Of a stretch of 6,156 bases of DNA, positions 1 through 5,053 are shown piece after piece. Position numbers and translations under genes: made by a program. This DNA comes from Treponema sp. UBA3819 (GTDB taxonomy: Bacteria; Spirochaetota; Spirochaetia; Treponematales; Treponemataceae). The stretch spans positions 1 through 6,156 of the forward strand of contig DFDV01000105.1 of assembly GCA_002369025.1 (NCBI GenBank), given 5' to 3'. The notes under the pieces are model-generated. The model was given only the letters and a program-made list of their open reading frames with translations. It had not been told where the DNA came from and did no database searches. Numbering within the stretch: position 1 is the stretch's first letter; the number at the start of each line of letters is the position of its first letter.

Positions 1-22
1 AGTTCGAATCTGCAATAGCTCA
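1..22 (+). tRNA. tRNA gene, 3' end only (cut by window edge)
   Basis: The first bases read as the 3' part of a tRNA. AG TTCGAAT CTGCA gives the last two bases of the T-stem 5' strand, a canonical seven-base T-loop and the full T-stem 3' strand. ATAGCTC then forms the 3' strand of the acceptor stem, with A as discriminator base at position 22. The next bases are TGA, so the CCA end is not encoded and would be added after transcription. The anticodon lies outside the window, so the amino acid cannot be read. A 5' strand such as GAGCTAT or GGGCTAT would pair with this acceptor, which could fit Lys or Ile, but that is a guess. A terminator starts five bases later, so this is the last gene of its transcript. 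Confidence 0.8.
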
Positions 23-27
23 TGAGT

Positions 28-56
28 AAGCGCTTCCAAAGCGGGAGCGCTTTTTT
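28..56 (+). terminator. Intrinsic terminator after the tRNA gene
   Basis: Bases 28-37 pair with 43-52 in a ten-pair stem (one G-T pair) around the five-base loop AAAGC. The stem runs directly into TTTTTT (51-56), and more Ts follow after a single G. The G+C-rich stem plus T-tract on the + strand is a standard Rho-independent terminator and ends the tRNA transcript. There is no T-tract on the other strand, so it should work in one direction only. Confidence 0.9.
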
Positions 57-119
57 GTTTTTAAAGCCTGATTTTTCACATTCTTTTTCAAAAAGTTTTC
101 AAATCAAAGTGATGGGCAT

Positions 120-148
120 AAAAAAAGCACTTCCGCAAAGGGAAGTGC
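120..148 (-). terminator. Intrinsic terminator of rpsD
   Basis: Read on the - strand, GCACTTCC (141-148) pairs perfectly with GGAAGTGC (127-134) around a six-base loop, followed by seven Ts (the A-run at 120-126 on the + strand). It lies 22 bases past the rpsD stop codon. Together with the tRNA terminator it insulates the two convergent transcripts. Confidence 0.93.
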
Positions 149-170
149 CTGTATCTCCGGTAAGAAAATC

Positions 171-764
171 TTACTTTGAGTAGTATTCAACAACCATCTG
201 GTCGTTAATCTGTACCGGAATCTTTTCGCGCTGGGGAAGGCTTGCGAGCTTTCCGCTGAATGAATCCTGATTTACTTCAAGATAATCAAGCGGTGCTGAG
301 TTTGCGCCCAGGAATGCTTTCTTGAACTGTTCATTCTTGCGTGATTTTTCGGTCAGAGAAATAACCTGTCCAACCTTTACGTGCTGTGACGGAACATTTG
401 TGATTTTGCCGTCAAGCTCAATGTGGCGATGGCTTACCAGCTGGCGTGCCATGCGGATTGAGTTTGCAAATCCCATTCTGTACACAAGGTTGTCCAGACG
501 GCACTCAAGTGCAACGATAAGTGCTGTACCAGTCTTTTCTGCAGACTTTGTAGCCTGTTCGTAGTAGCGGCGCAACTGCTTTTCGAGAATGCCATAGTAT
601 GCCTTGACCTTCTGTTTTTCAATCAGCTGAAGACCGTATTCTGATGTCTTGTGTGTTTTTTTGAATGCAGGTGCATTTGCTCTGTTCATTGCCTTGGGAT
701 GACCTGAAACGTTCACGCCAAGTCTTCTGCATTCCTTAAAGCGAGGGCTTCTTCTTGTAGCCAT
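171..764 (-). CDS. rpsD: 30S ribosomal protein S4
   Basis: Encodes 197 residues, close to the usual length of about 200. S4 is a primary 16S rRNA-binding protein that starts assembly of the small-subunit body. The N-terminal part (about 1-87) is the basic S4 N-domain. An S4 RNA-binding domain spans about 88-150, with the typical RLDNLVYRMGFA and ARQLVSHRHIELDG segments, and the C-terminus ends in the family-typical IPVQINDQMVVEYYSK. The N-terminal region has a single cysteine (C12), so this is the form without the four-cysteine zinc site. The start is supported by AAGGAG ten bases upstream. The gene stands alone here with its own promoter and terminator, whereas in many bacteria rpsD sits with rpsM, rpsK and rpoA. 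In several bacteria S4 represses translation of its own operon; the leader hairpin here might serve that role, but this is inference. Confidence 0.97.
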   Translation of the reverse strand: MATRRSPRFKECRRLGVNVSGHPKAMNRANAPAFKKTHKTSEYGLQLIEKQKVKAYYGILEKQLRRYYEQATKSAEKTGTALIVALECRLDNLVYRMGFANSIRMARQLVSHRHIELDGKITNVPSQHVKVGQVISLTEKSRKNEQFKKAFLGANSAPLDYLEVNQDSFSGKLASLPQREKIPVQINDQMVVEYYSK

Positions 765-766
765 AT

Positions 767-786
767 AAATGTAGCTCCTTACATTT
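767..786 (-). promoter_or_regulatory. rpsD leader hairpin with SD in its loop
   Basis: On the - strand, AAATGTA (780-786) and TACATTT (767-773) form a perfect seven-pair inverted repeat. The six-base loop AGGAGC holds the SD core AGGAG (775-779). The rpsD ATG begins two bases after the stem. The stem is A+T-rich and so weak. It could present or hide the ribosome-binding site and is a candidate target for S4 feedback or temperature control. The structure is visible; the function is inference. Confidence 0.55.
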
Positions 787-838
787 TTGTACGGGTTGGG
801 AATGAAAACTCATACAATTGGAAATTAAGATATAGAAA

Positions 839-867
839 AATATAGCATTTTGCCACAAAAATGACAA
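839..867 (-). promoter_or_regulatory. Sigma70-type promoter of rpsD
   Basis: On the - strand, TTGTCA (-35, 862-867) and TATATT (-10, 839-844) are separated by exactly 17 bases. Both hexamers match the consensus at most positions. Transcription would start near position 832, giving a leader of about 68 bases that contains the SD hairpin. A strong constitutive promoter fits a ribosomal protein gene. Confidence 0.75.
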
Positions 868-923
868 GTACATACTAGAAAATAAGGTCTGCAAACTTCT
901 TCATTCTGTCTGTTTTTCTATAC

Positions 924-953
924 TTGTGGTGACTTGCTTCTTTATTGTAATAT
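924..953 (+). promoter_or_regulatory. Candidate promoter of the cobalamin operon
   Basis: TTGTGG (-35, 924-929) and TAATAT (-10, 948-953) lie 18 bases apart. Transcription would begin near position 960, on the second in-frame ATG of cobB, giving a leaderless mRNA. A weaker alternative is TATACT at 919-924 with a poor -35, giving a leader of about 23 bases. Neither is compelling, but the operon must start in this gap because rpsD points the other way. Confidence 0.35.
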
Positions 954-2540
954 ATGGATATGACTTCACATTCAATTCCTCGGATTATGATTTCTTCCCC
1001 GGCTTCTGCTTCTGGAAAGACGACGGTGACCTGTGCTCTTCTGGGTCTTTTGAAGGGGGCTGCGGCAATCAAGTGCGGACCAGATTTTATCGATCCTCTT
1101 TTTCATTCCCGGGTGCTGGGAAAAAAGACTGGCAATGTGGACTTGTTTTTTACTGATGAAGAGACTGCAAAAAGTATTTTTCTGCATGATACCAGGGGGG
1201 CAGAAATTGCCGTCTGTGAAGGAGCCATGGGCTTTTATGACGGAGCGGGTGGAAGTGAAAAGGCCAGTGCATTTGAAATTGCCCGACTCCTGAAGTGTCC
1301 TGTTCTGCTGGTAGTGGATGCAAGGGGAAAAAGCCTTTCTCTCTGTGCGGAAATAAATGGTTTTGCGTCATTTCGGGAAAGAAATGGAGACAGAAGCGGA
1401 ATTTGTGGCGTCATTTTAAACCGCTGCTCTAAGTCTCTGTATGATTTTCTTGCGCCTGCCATTAAAAAAGAATGCGGAATAAAAGCAGTTGGCTATCTGG
1501 AAGAAAATGAAGCCTTTGCACTGGAAAGCAGGCATTTAGGGCTTGTGACTCCCGATGATATTTCTGACCTGCAGAAAAAAATGGAGGTCCTCTTTTCTTC
1601 CGCAAAAAAAACACTGGATATAGCAGAAATTCAAAATATTGCCCGAAAGGCCCGGACTCTGGACGCAAATGATGTTCTCTTTACCCCAAGGCAGGAATGC
1701 ACTTCTGACATGAAAAAAAAGAAAGTCCGCATTGCAGTGGCTAAAGACAGGGCTTTTTGCTTTTACTACCGGGAAAATCTGGAACTTCTGGAAGCAATGG
1801 GGGCAGAACTCCTTTATTTTTCACCCCTTGATGACAAAGGTATTCCTGCTGACTGCAGCGGTCTTTACATTGGCGGCGGTTATCCTCAGCTCTTTCCCAT
1901 GCAGCTGGCAGAAAATACTTCCATGCTGGAAAGCCTGCGCGTCTTTTGCCGGACTGGGGCTCCTGTGTTTGCAGAATGCGGTGGTTTTTTGTATCTGCAG
2001 CTGGCTGGTATTTTGCAGGGAACTTTTGAGAATAAGAAAAAACTTGTGCGATTCGGCTACATCACACTGACGGCTCAGGAAGATACTTTTTTCTGCCGCA
2101 GGGGAGATACAATTCAGGCCCATGAATTCCATTATTTTGACACGACTCAAAACGGAAAGGCTTTTACCGCCCGCAAGGTAAATGGAAAAGAGTGGGAATG
2201 TATGCAGTGGACTTCTGCGGTAAAAAATATGCGCCCGACCGGCTGTCATGCTTCAATAGAAAAGGCAAATATTCTGGCGGGCTTTCCTCATCTCTACTTT
2301 GCTTCAAATCCATCCTTTGCTGAAAATTTTGTAAAAGCGGCGGCTGCATTTCGGGCTGATGGCAAAAAATCTTGTGGTGGCTGCAGTGGAAGCACTGGTT
2401 CAGCTGGCTGCGGCGGATGCGCTGGCTGCAGCGGAAGTGCAGGCTGTGCTGGATGCGCAGGCTCTGATGCTTGTGCTGCCGGTGCTGCTTTTAGTCAGAA
2501 AGAGGGCTGTGGAGCCTTCGGGGAAAAAAATGTTAAGTGA
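954..2540 (+). CDS. cobB: Cobyrinate a,c-diamide synthase with Cys-rich C-terminal tail
   Basis: CobB/CbiA family amidotransferase, 528 residues. It uses ATP and glutamine to amidate the a and c side chains of the corrin ring; in an anaerobe the substrate would be cobyrinate (CbiA role). The N-terminal synthetase domain (about 10-245) has the P-loop SSPASASGKTT (14-24), KCGPDFIDPLFH (40-51) and CEGAMGFYDG (88-97). The class I glutaminase domain (about 257-462) has KDRAFCFYYRENL, GGGYPQ (307-312), nucleophile Cys342 in AECGG, AHEFHY (389-394) and His446 in HLYFASNP. Family members usually have about 450-460 residues and stop near here. This one adds a tail from about 472 with nine cysteines. 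No clear SD precedes ATG 954; in-frame ATGs at 960 and 987 are alternatives, the last leaving RIMISSPAS cut short. The stop overlaps cobT by 11 bp. Function is sure, exact start less so. Confidence 0.95.
   Translation: MDMTSHSIPRIMISSPASASGKTTVTCALLGLLKGAAAIKCGPDFIDPLFHSRVLGKKTGNVDLFFTDEETAKSIFLHDTRGAEIAVCEGAMGFYDGAGGSEKASAFEIARLLKCPVLLVVDARGKSLSLCAEINGFASFRERNGDRSGICGVILNRCSKSLYDFLAPAIKKECGIKAVGYLEENEAFALESRHLGLVTPDDISDLQKKMEVLFSSAKKTLDIAEIQNIARKARTLDANDVLFTPRQECTSDMKKKKVRIAVAKDRAFCFYYRENLELLEAMGAELLYFSPLDDKGIPADCSGLYIGGGYPQLFPMQLAENTSMLESLRVFCRTGAPVFAECGGFLYLQLAGILQGTFENKKKLVRFGYITLTAQEDTFFCRRGDTIQAHEFHYFDTTQNGKAFTARKVNGKEWECMQWTSAVKNMRPTGCHASIEKANILAGFPHLYFASNPSFAENFVKAAAAFRADGKKSCGGCSGSTGSAGCGGCAGCSGSAGCAGCAGSDACAAGAAFSQKEGCGAFGEKNVK
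2373..2510 (+). other. Region encoding the Cys/Gly-rich tail of CobB
   Basis: Encodes CobB residues 474-519, beyond the end of the glutaminase fold. Cysteines are at 474, 477, 486, 489, 492, 498, 501, 507 and 519. Four CxxC motifs are visible: CGGC twice and CAGC twice, two of them sharing Cys489. The rest is almost all Gly, Ala and Ser. Cys, Gly and Ser are each written with several synonymous codons, which argues for a protein under selection rather than a fresh DNA expansion. Metal or Fe-S binding is the simplest idea. The composition also resembles core peptides of microcin B17-type modified peptides, but no modifying enzyme is in the window. Confidence 0.7.
2379..2468 (+). repeat. In-frame 45-bp imperfect tandem repeat in cobB tail
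   Basis: Two 45-base units, 2379-2423 and 2424-2468, encode residues 476-490 (GCSGSTGSAGCGGCA) and 491-505 (GCSGSAGCAGCAGSD). They match at 10 of 15 residues and, by hand count, 31 of 45 bases. Five codon differences are synonymous. The 90 bases are about 66% G+C by hand count, visibly richer than the flanking gene. The pattern suggests an old duplication of 15 codons. Confidence 0.6.
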
Positions 2541-3603
2541 AAGTGAAAAAAAACTAAGGAAAATCATTGCAAAAATTCTTCCGGCTGATGAAAGATATGA
2601 AAAAATAGCGCAGAAACGGTGGAACAGCATTGCAAAACCTCTGCATGGACTGGGACTTCTGGAAGATTCTGTCTGTCAGCTTGCGGCCATACAGAGGACT
2701 GAAAAACCATGCATTAAAAAGCGGGCTCTCCTTGTTTTTTGTGCGGATAACGGCATTGTTGAAGAAGGTGTGACCCAGACTGATTCTCATGTGACGGCTC
2801 TTGTGGCAAAAAATCTCTGTACGGGTGCAACTTCTGCCTGTAAGATGGCGCTTGTGGCTGACTGCCATGTTTTTCCTGTAGACATGGGAATGAATGAAGC
2901 GGTTGAGCATGAAAGCATAAAAGACCTGCATGTGGCACGGGGAAGCAAAAATTTCTTAAAGGAAGATGCCATGACCCGGGAAGAAGCGGGAAGGGCTCTG
3001 TTGAATGGGGCTTTACTTGCGGACGAACTTGCGGACCAGGGCTATCAACTGCTTGCCGTGGGGGAAATGGGAATCGGAAACACGACGACTTCCAGTGCCC
3101 TTGCATCCCTTCTGCTCAATCTTTCCCCGGAAGACGTAACCGGCTATGGTGCTGGCTTGAGCGCAGAAGGTCTTGCCCGTAAAATTCAGGTTATTCGTCA
3201 GGGAATAGAAAGCCGCAGGCCGGACAGAAATGATGTCCTTGATATGCTGAGTAAAGTCGGTGGCTTTGATATAGCAGGCATTACGGGCTGTATGCTGGGT
3301 GCGGCGGCCAGAAAAATTCCTGTAATTATTGACGGTCTGATTACCCAGGTTGCGGCTCTCCTTGCAGTCCGTCTCTGTCCGGCGGCAAAGGGATATCTTC
3401 TTGCAAGTCACCGGGGAAGTGAAAAGGCCAGCGGTCTTTTGCTAGATGCTCTGGAAAAAAAGGCTCTGATTGATGCGGGTTTTCATCTGGGTGAGGGAAC
3501 GGGAGCTCTGGCCCTGATTCCGCTTCTGGACATGGCTTTGCGGGTCTATGATGAAATGGCAACTTTTGATGACATTCAGCTTGAAGCCTATAAGCCGCTG
3601 TAG
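2530..3603 (+). CDS. cobT: Nicotinate-nucleotide:dimethylbenzimidazole phosphoribosyltransferase
   Basis: Transfers the phosphoribosyl group of nicotinate mononucleotide to the lower-ligand base, giving the alpha-ribazole phosphate that CobS attaches. From ATG 2530 the protein has 357 residues, matching the usual 350-360. Motifs in order: KPLHGLGLLEDSVCQLAAIQ (36-55), FCADNGIVEEGVTQTDSHVT (70-89), GEMGIGNTTTSSAL (178-191), VGGFDIAGITG (243-253), IDGLITQVAALL (267-278), SHRGSEKA (293-300) and LGEGTGA (320-326). Glu322 in the last matches the family's catalytic glutamate. The ADNGIVEEGV variant recalls clostridial-type CobT; which base is used cannot be told. The frame stays open upstream to ATG 2359, but those 57 residues are the CobB tail region read out of frame. 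The start has only a weak or distant SD (GGAG at 2511-2514), and its ATG overlaps the end of cobB, so translational coupling is likely. Confidence 0.95.
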   Translation: MLSESEKKLRKIIAKILPADERYEKIAQKRWNSIAKPLHGLGLLEDSVCQLAAIQRTEKPCIKKRALLVFCADNGIVEEGVTQTDSHVTALVAKNLCTGATSACKMALVADCHVFPVDMGMNEAVEHESIKDLHVARGSKNFLKEDAMTREEAGRALLNGALLADELADQGYQLLAVGEMGIGNTTTSSALASLLLNLSPEDVTGYGAGLSAEGLARKIQVIRQGIESRRPDRNDVLDMLSKVGGFDIAGITGCMLGAAARKIPVIIDGLITQVAALLAVRLCPAAKGYLLASHRGSEKASGLLLDALEKKALIDAGFHLGEGTGALALIPLLDMALRVYDEMATFDDIQLEAYKPL

Positions 3604-3612
3604 AGGACAAAA

Positions 3613-4170
3613 ATGAATATACTGATACTGGGTGGAGCGGCGAGCGGAAAAAGTGCATTTGCAGAAAAAAAAGCACTTGAACTGGCAGAAGAAAAAAAAT
3701 CGCCGCTCATCTATCTGGCCACCTTGAATCCTCAAAGCGGGGGAGACACGGCTGAAAGAATCAGAAAGCACCGGGCCGGACGGGATGGAAAGGGCTTTGA
3801 GACGATAGAGTGGTGCGAGTGTGATTTTCTTTCCCCGCTGGCTCCGGACGGAAATTCTGTCGTCCTTCTGGAAGATATGGGAAATCTTGTGGCAAATTAT
3901 CTTTATCCGCCGGAAAAGCCACCCCTGAAAGTGACTGCGCAAGATGCAGTCTCCTTTATGCTGGACACATTGAAAAAGATTTCCTCCCGGACAGGGAATT
4001 TTGTCTGCGTTACAAATGAAATCACCCTAGGCGGCAGTCTCCCGGAAGACGTGAAATTCTACGGCGAAGTTCTTGCCCGCCTGAATGCAGCCTGGGCGGC
4101 GGAATGTGAACAGGTATATGCTGTCGTGGCAGGAATTCCGCTTCTTTTGCCAAAAAATTCCCTGTGTTAA
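3613..4170 (+). CDS. cobU: Adenosylcobinamide kinase / adenosylcobinamide-phosphate guanylyltransferase
   Basis: Bifunctional CobU/CobP, 185 residues, normal for the family. It phosphorylates adenosylcobinamide and then transfers GMP from GTP, giving the adenosylcobinamide-GDP that CobS uses. The P-loop GGAASGKS lies at 7-14. YLAT follows at 34-37, then RIRKHRAGR (49-57), whose His53 sits at the conserved position expected to carry the GMP intermediate. VLLEDMGNLVANYL (84-97) is the Walker B-like stretch, followed by VTNEITLGGSLPED (133-146) and VVAGIP (171-176) near the end. The usual RxFRDxxGxxNQ segment is degenerate here (FYGEVLARLNAA). The gene starts nine bases after cobT, with AGAGGA (3602-3607) overlapping the cobT stop and five bases before the ATG, so it belongs to the same operon. 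Confidence 0.95.
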   Translation: MNILILGGAASGKSAFAEKKALELAEEKKSPLIYLATLNPQSGGDTAERIRKHRAGRDGKGFETIEWCECDFLSPLAPDGNSVVLLEDMGNLVANYLYPPEKPPLKVTAQDAVSFMLDTLKKISSRTGNFVCVTNEITLGGSLPEDVKFYGEVLARLNAAWAAECEQVYAVVAGIPLLLPKNSLC

Positions 4171-4198
4171 TCCGGGGCAAAATGTGCGAGGATAAAGT

Positions 4199-4978
4199 AT
4201 GGCCTTTGTAAAATCTATTTTACTTGCTTTCAGTATGTTTTCCGCAATACCCATGCCCCGGGTAGAATGGAATGAAAAGAATATGCGCTATCTAATGCCG
4301 GCCTTTCCCCTGATTGGCCTTGTAATCGGCCTGCTCATGCGTGCCATTCTTTATCTGGCGGATGCTATTGCATGGAGCAAGGAAGCGGAAGTCATTGTGC
4401 GCGCGCTGCTTCCTCTTTTGCTTATGTTCCTTCCCCTTGCTGTGACTGGCGGAATTCATATGGACGGCTTTATGGATACCTGCGATGCTTTGGGAAGCCA
4501 TGCCGACCGGGAAAAAAAACTTGCAGTCATGAAGGACTCTCATTGCGGTGCCTTTGCCGTGATGGGGGCGGTTGTGTATTTTATTGCTGACTTTGTGCTT
4601 TTGAGCCTCTGGTGTCGCTTTCCTTCCGGATCACTTCTCCTGATTTTTCTTTTTTCCCGCCTTTTGAGTGCATTTTCCGTGGCGACTTTTCCCCCTGCAA
4701 AAGAAAGTGGTCTTGTGCGTACTTTTTCAGACGCCGGTGCCAGGACTTTTACGGCAGTCTGGTCTGCGGTATTCTTTGTGCTCATAACGGTGGCCGGTTT
4801 TTTCTTTTTCCGCTGGCAGGCTCTGGCCCTGGCAGTGACTCAGCTTTTTGTTTTTGTCTGCTATTTTTTTCTTACCCGCCGCCATTTTGGTGGAATTACG
4901 GGGGATACATCGGGCTGGTTTTTGCAAATGGCGGAAATTCTTTCGCTTCTGGCAGGACTTTTTTTCCGGGCTGGCTGA
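4199..4978 (+). CDS. cobS: Adenosylcobinamide-GDP ribazoletransferase (cobalamin synthase)
   Basis: Integral membrane enzyme, 259 residues, that joins adenosylcobinamide-GDP with alpha-ribazole (phosphate) in the last assembly step. Diagnostic motifs are GGIHMDGFMDTCDALGS (84-100), the acidic metal-binding segment; REKKLAVMKDSHCGAFAV (104-121); and FGGITGDTSGWF (230-241). Hydrophobic segments are visible at about 1-18, 33-56, 65-84, 117-137, 143-162, 184-204, 206-225 and 243-257. The start follows GAGGA (4188-4192) by six bases, and the gap to cobU is 28 bases. CobS uses the products of CobU and CobT, so the gene order matches the pathway. The frame ends LLAGLFFRAG, an ordinary length. The last codons include a seven-T run (4959-4965), and the -1 frame continues 18 more codons with a heptad repeat. 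Confidence 0.95.
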   Translation: MAFVKSILLAFSMFSAIPMPRVEWNEKNMRYLMPAFPLIGLVIGLLMRAILYLADAIAWSKEAEVIVRALLPLLLMFLPLAVTGGIHMDGFMDTCDALGSHADREKKLAVMKDSHCGAFAVMGAVVYFIADFVLLSLWCRFPSGSLLLIFLFSRLLSAFSVATFPPAKESGLVRTFSDAGARTFTAVWSAVFFVLITVAGFFFFRWQALALAVTQLFVFVCYFFLTRRHFGGITGDTSGWFLQMAEILSLLAGLFFRAG

Positions 4979-5004
4979 AAAAACTGTCGGACTGGCTGAA
5001 AAAA
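4971..5004 (+). repeat. 13-bp direct repeat at 21-bp spacing, cobS 3' end
   Basis: CTGGCTGAAAAAA occurs at 4971-4983 and again at 4992-5004, exactly 21 bases apart. The first copy contains the cobS TGA and the second repeats an in-frame TGA (4997-4999). Read in the -1 frame, the two units encode WLKKLSD and WLKKILS. It may be a small tandem duplication. Confidence 0.6.
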
Positions 5005-5007
5005 ATC

Positions 5008-5036
5008 TTGTCGATTTTGTAATTCATGAGTATCTT
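5008..5036 (+). promoter_or_regulatory. Possible clpB promoter
   Basis: TTGTCG (5008-5013) and TATCTT (5031-5036) are 17 bases apart, a fair sigma70-like pair. Transcription would begin near 5043, right at the ribosome-binding site, which is tight and lowers confidence. No CIRCE (HrcA) inverted repeat lies in the gap, and no terminator separates cobS from clpB, so read-through from the cobalamin operon is also possible. Confidence 0.25.
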
Positions 5037-5042
5037 CCATGT

Positions 5043-5048
5043 GGGAGG
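5043..5048 (+). promoter_or_regulatory. clpB ribosome-binding site
   Basis: GGGAGG lies five bases before ATG 5054. It is the clearest SD among the + strand genes and fixes the clpB start, since the open frame itself runs off the window edge. Confidence 0.85.
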
Positions 5049-5053
5049 TCATT

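Noticed and set aside
765..953. Cobalamin riboswitch upstream of cobB
   Set aside because: No B12-box-like GCCACTG element or long structured leader is visible on the + strand, and the space between plausible promoters and the start is far too short.
1710..1744. A AAA AAG slippery run at the linker between the CobB synthetase and glutaminase domains; a -1 shift would stop at 1742-1744 and give a short product
   Set aside because: The position is suggestive and recalls dnaX, but runs of eight As occur elsewhere in these genes (near 1604 and 3668), and I see no convincing stimulatory hairpin or internal SD.
1732..2070. Open frame on the + strand inside cobB (112 codons)
   Set aside because: It lies wholly within the conserved glutaminase domain of CobB, in another frame, with no SD or recognisable motif.
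2359..2529. Longer CobT starting at ATG 2359, adding 57 residues
   Set aside because: The extra part is an Ala/Val/Leu-rich out-of-frame reading of the CobB tail and matches nothing in CobT. From ATG 2530 the length (357) and the N-terminus fit the family.
4612..4956. Open frame on the + strand inside cobS as an independent gene
   Set aside because: It is a shadow of the CobS membrane segments. Only its last part, beyond the cobS stop, is of interest as a possible -1 frame extension.
4979..5053. CIRCE element or a terminator between cobS and clpB
   Set aside because: There is no TTAGCACTC/GAGTGCTAA pair. The only inverted repeat (AAAATC 5002-5007 / GATTTT 5013-5018) is short, A+T-rich and lacks a T-tract.
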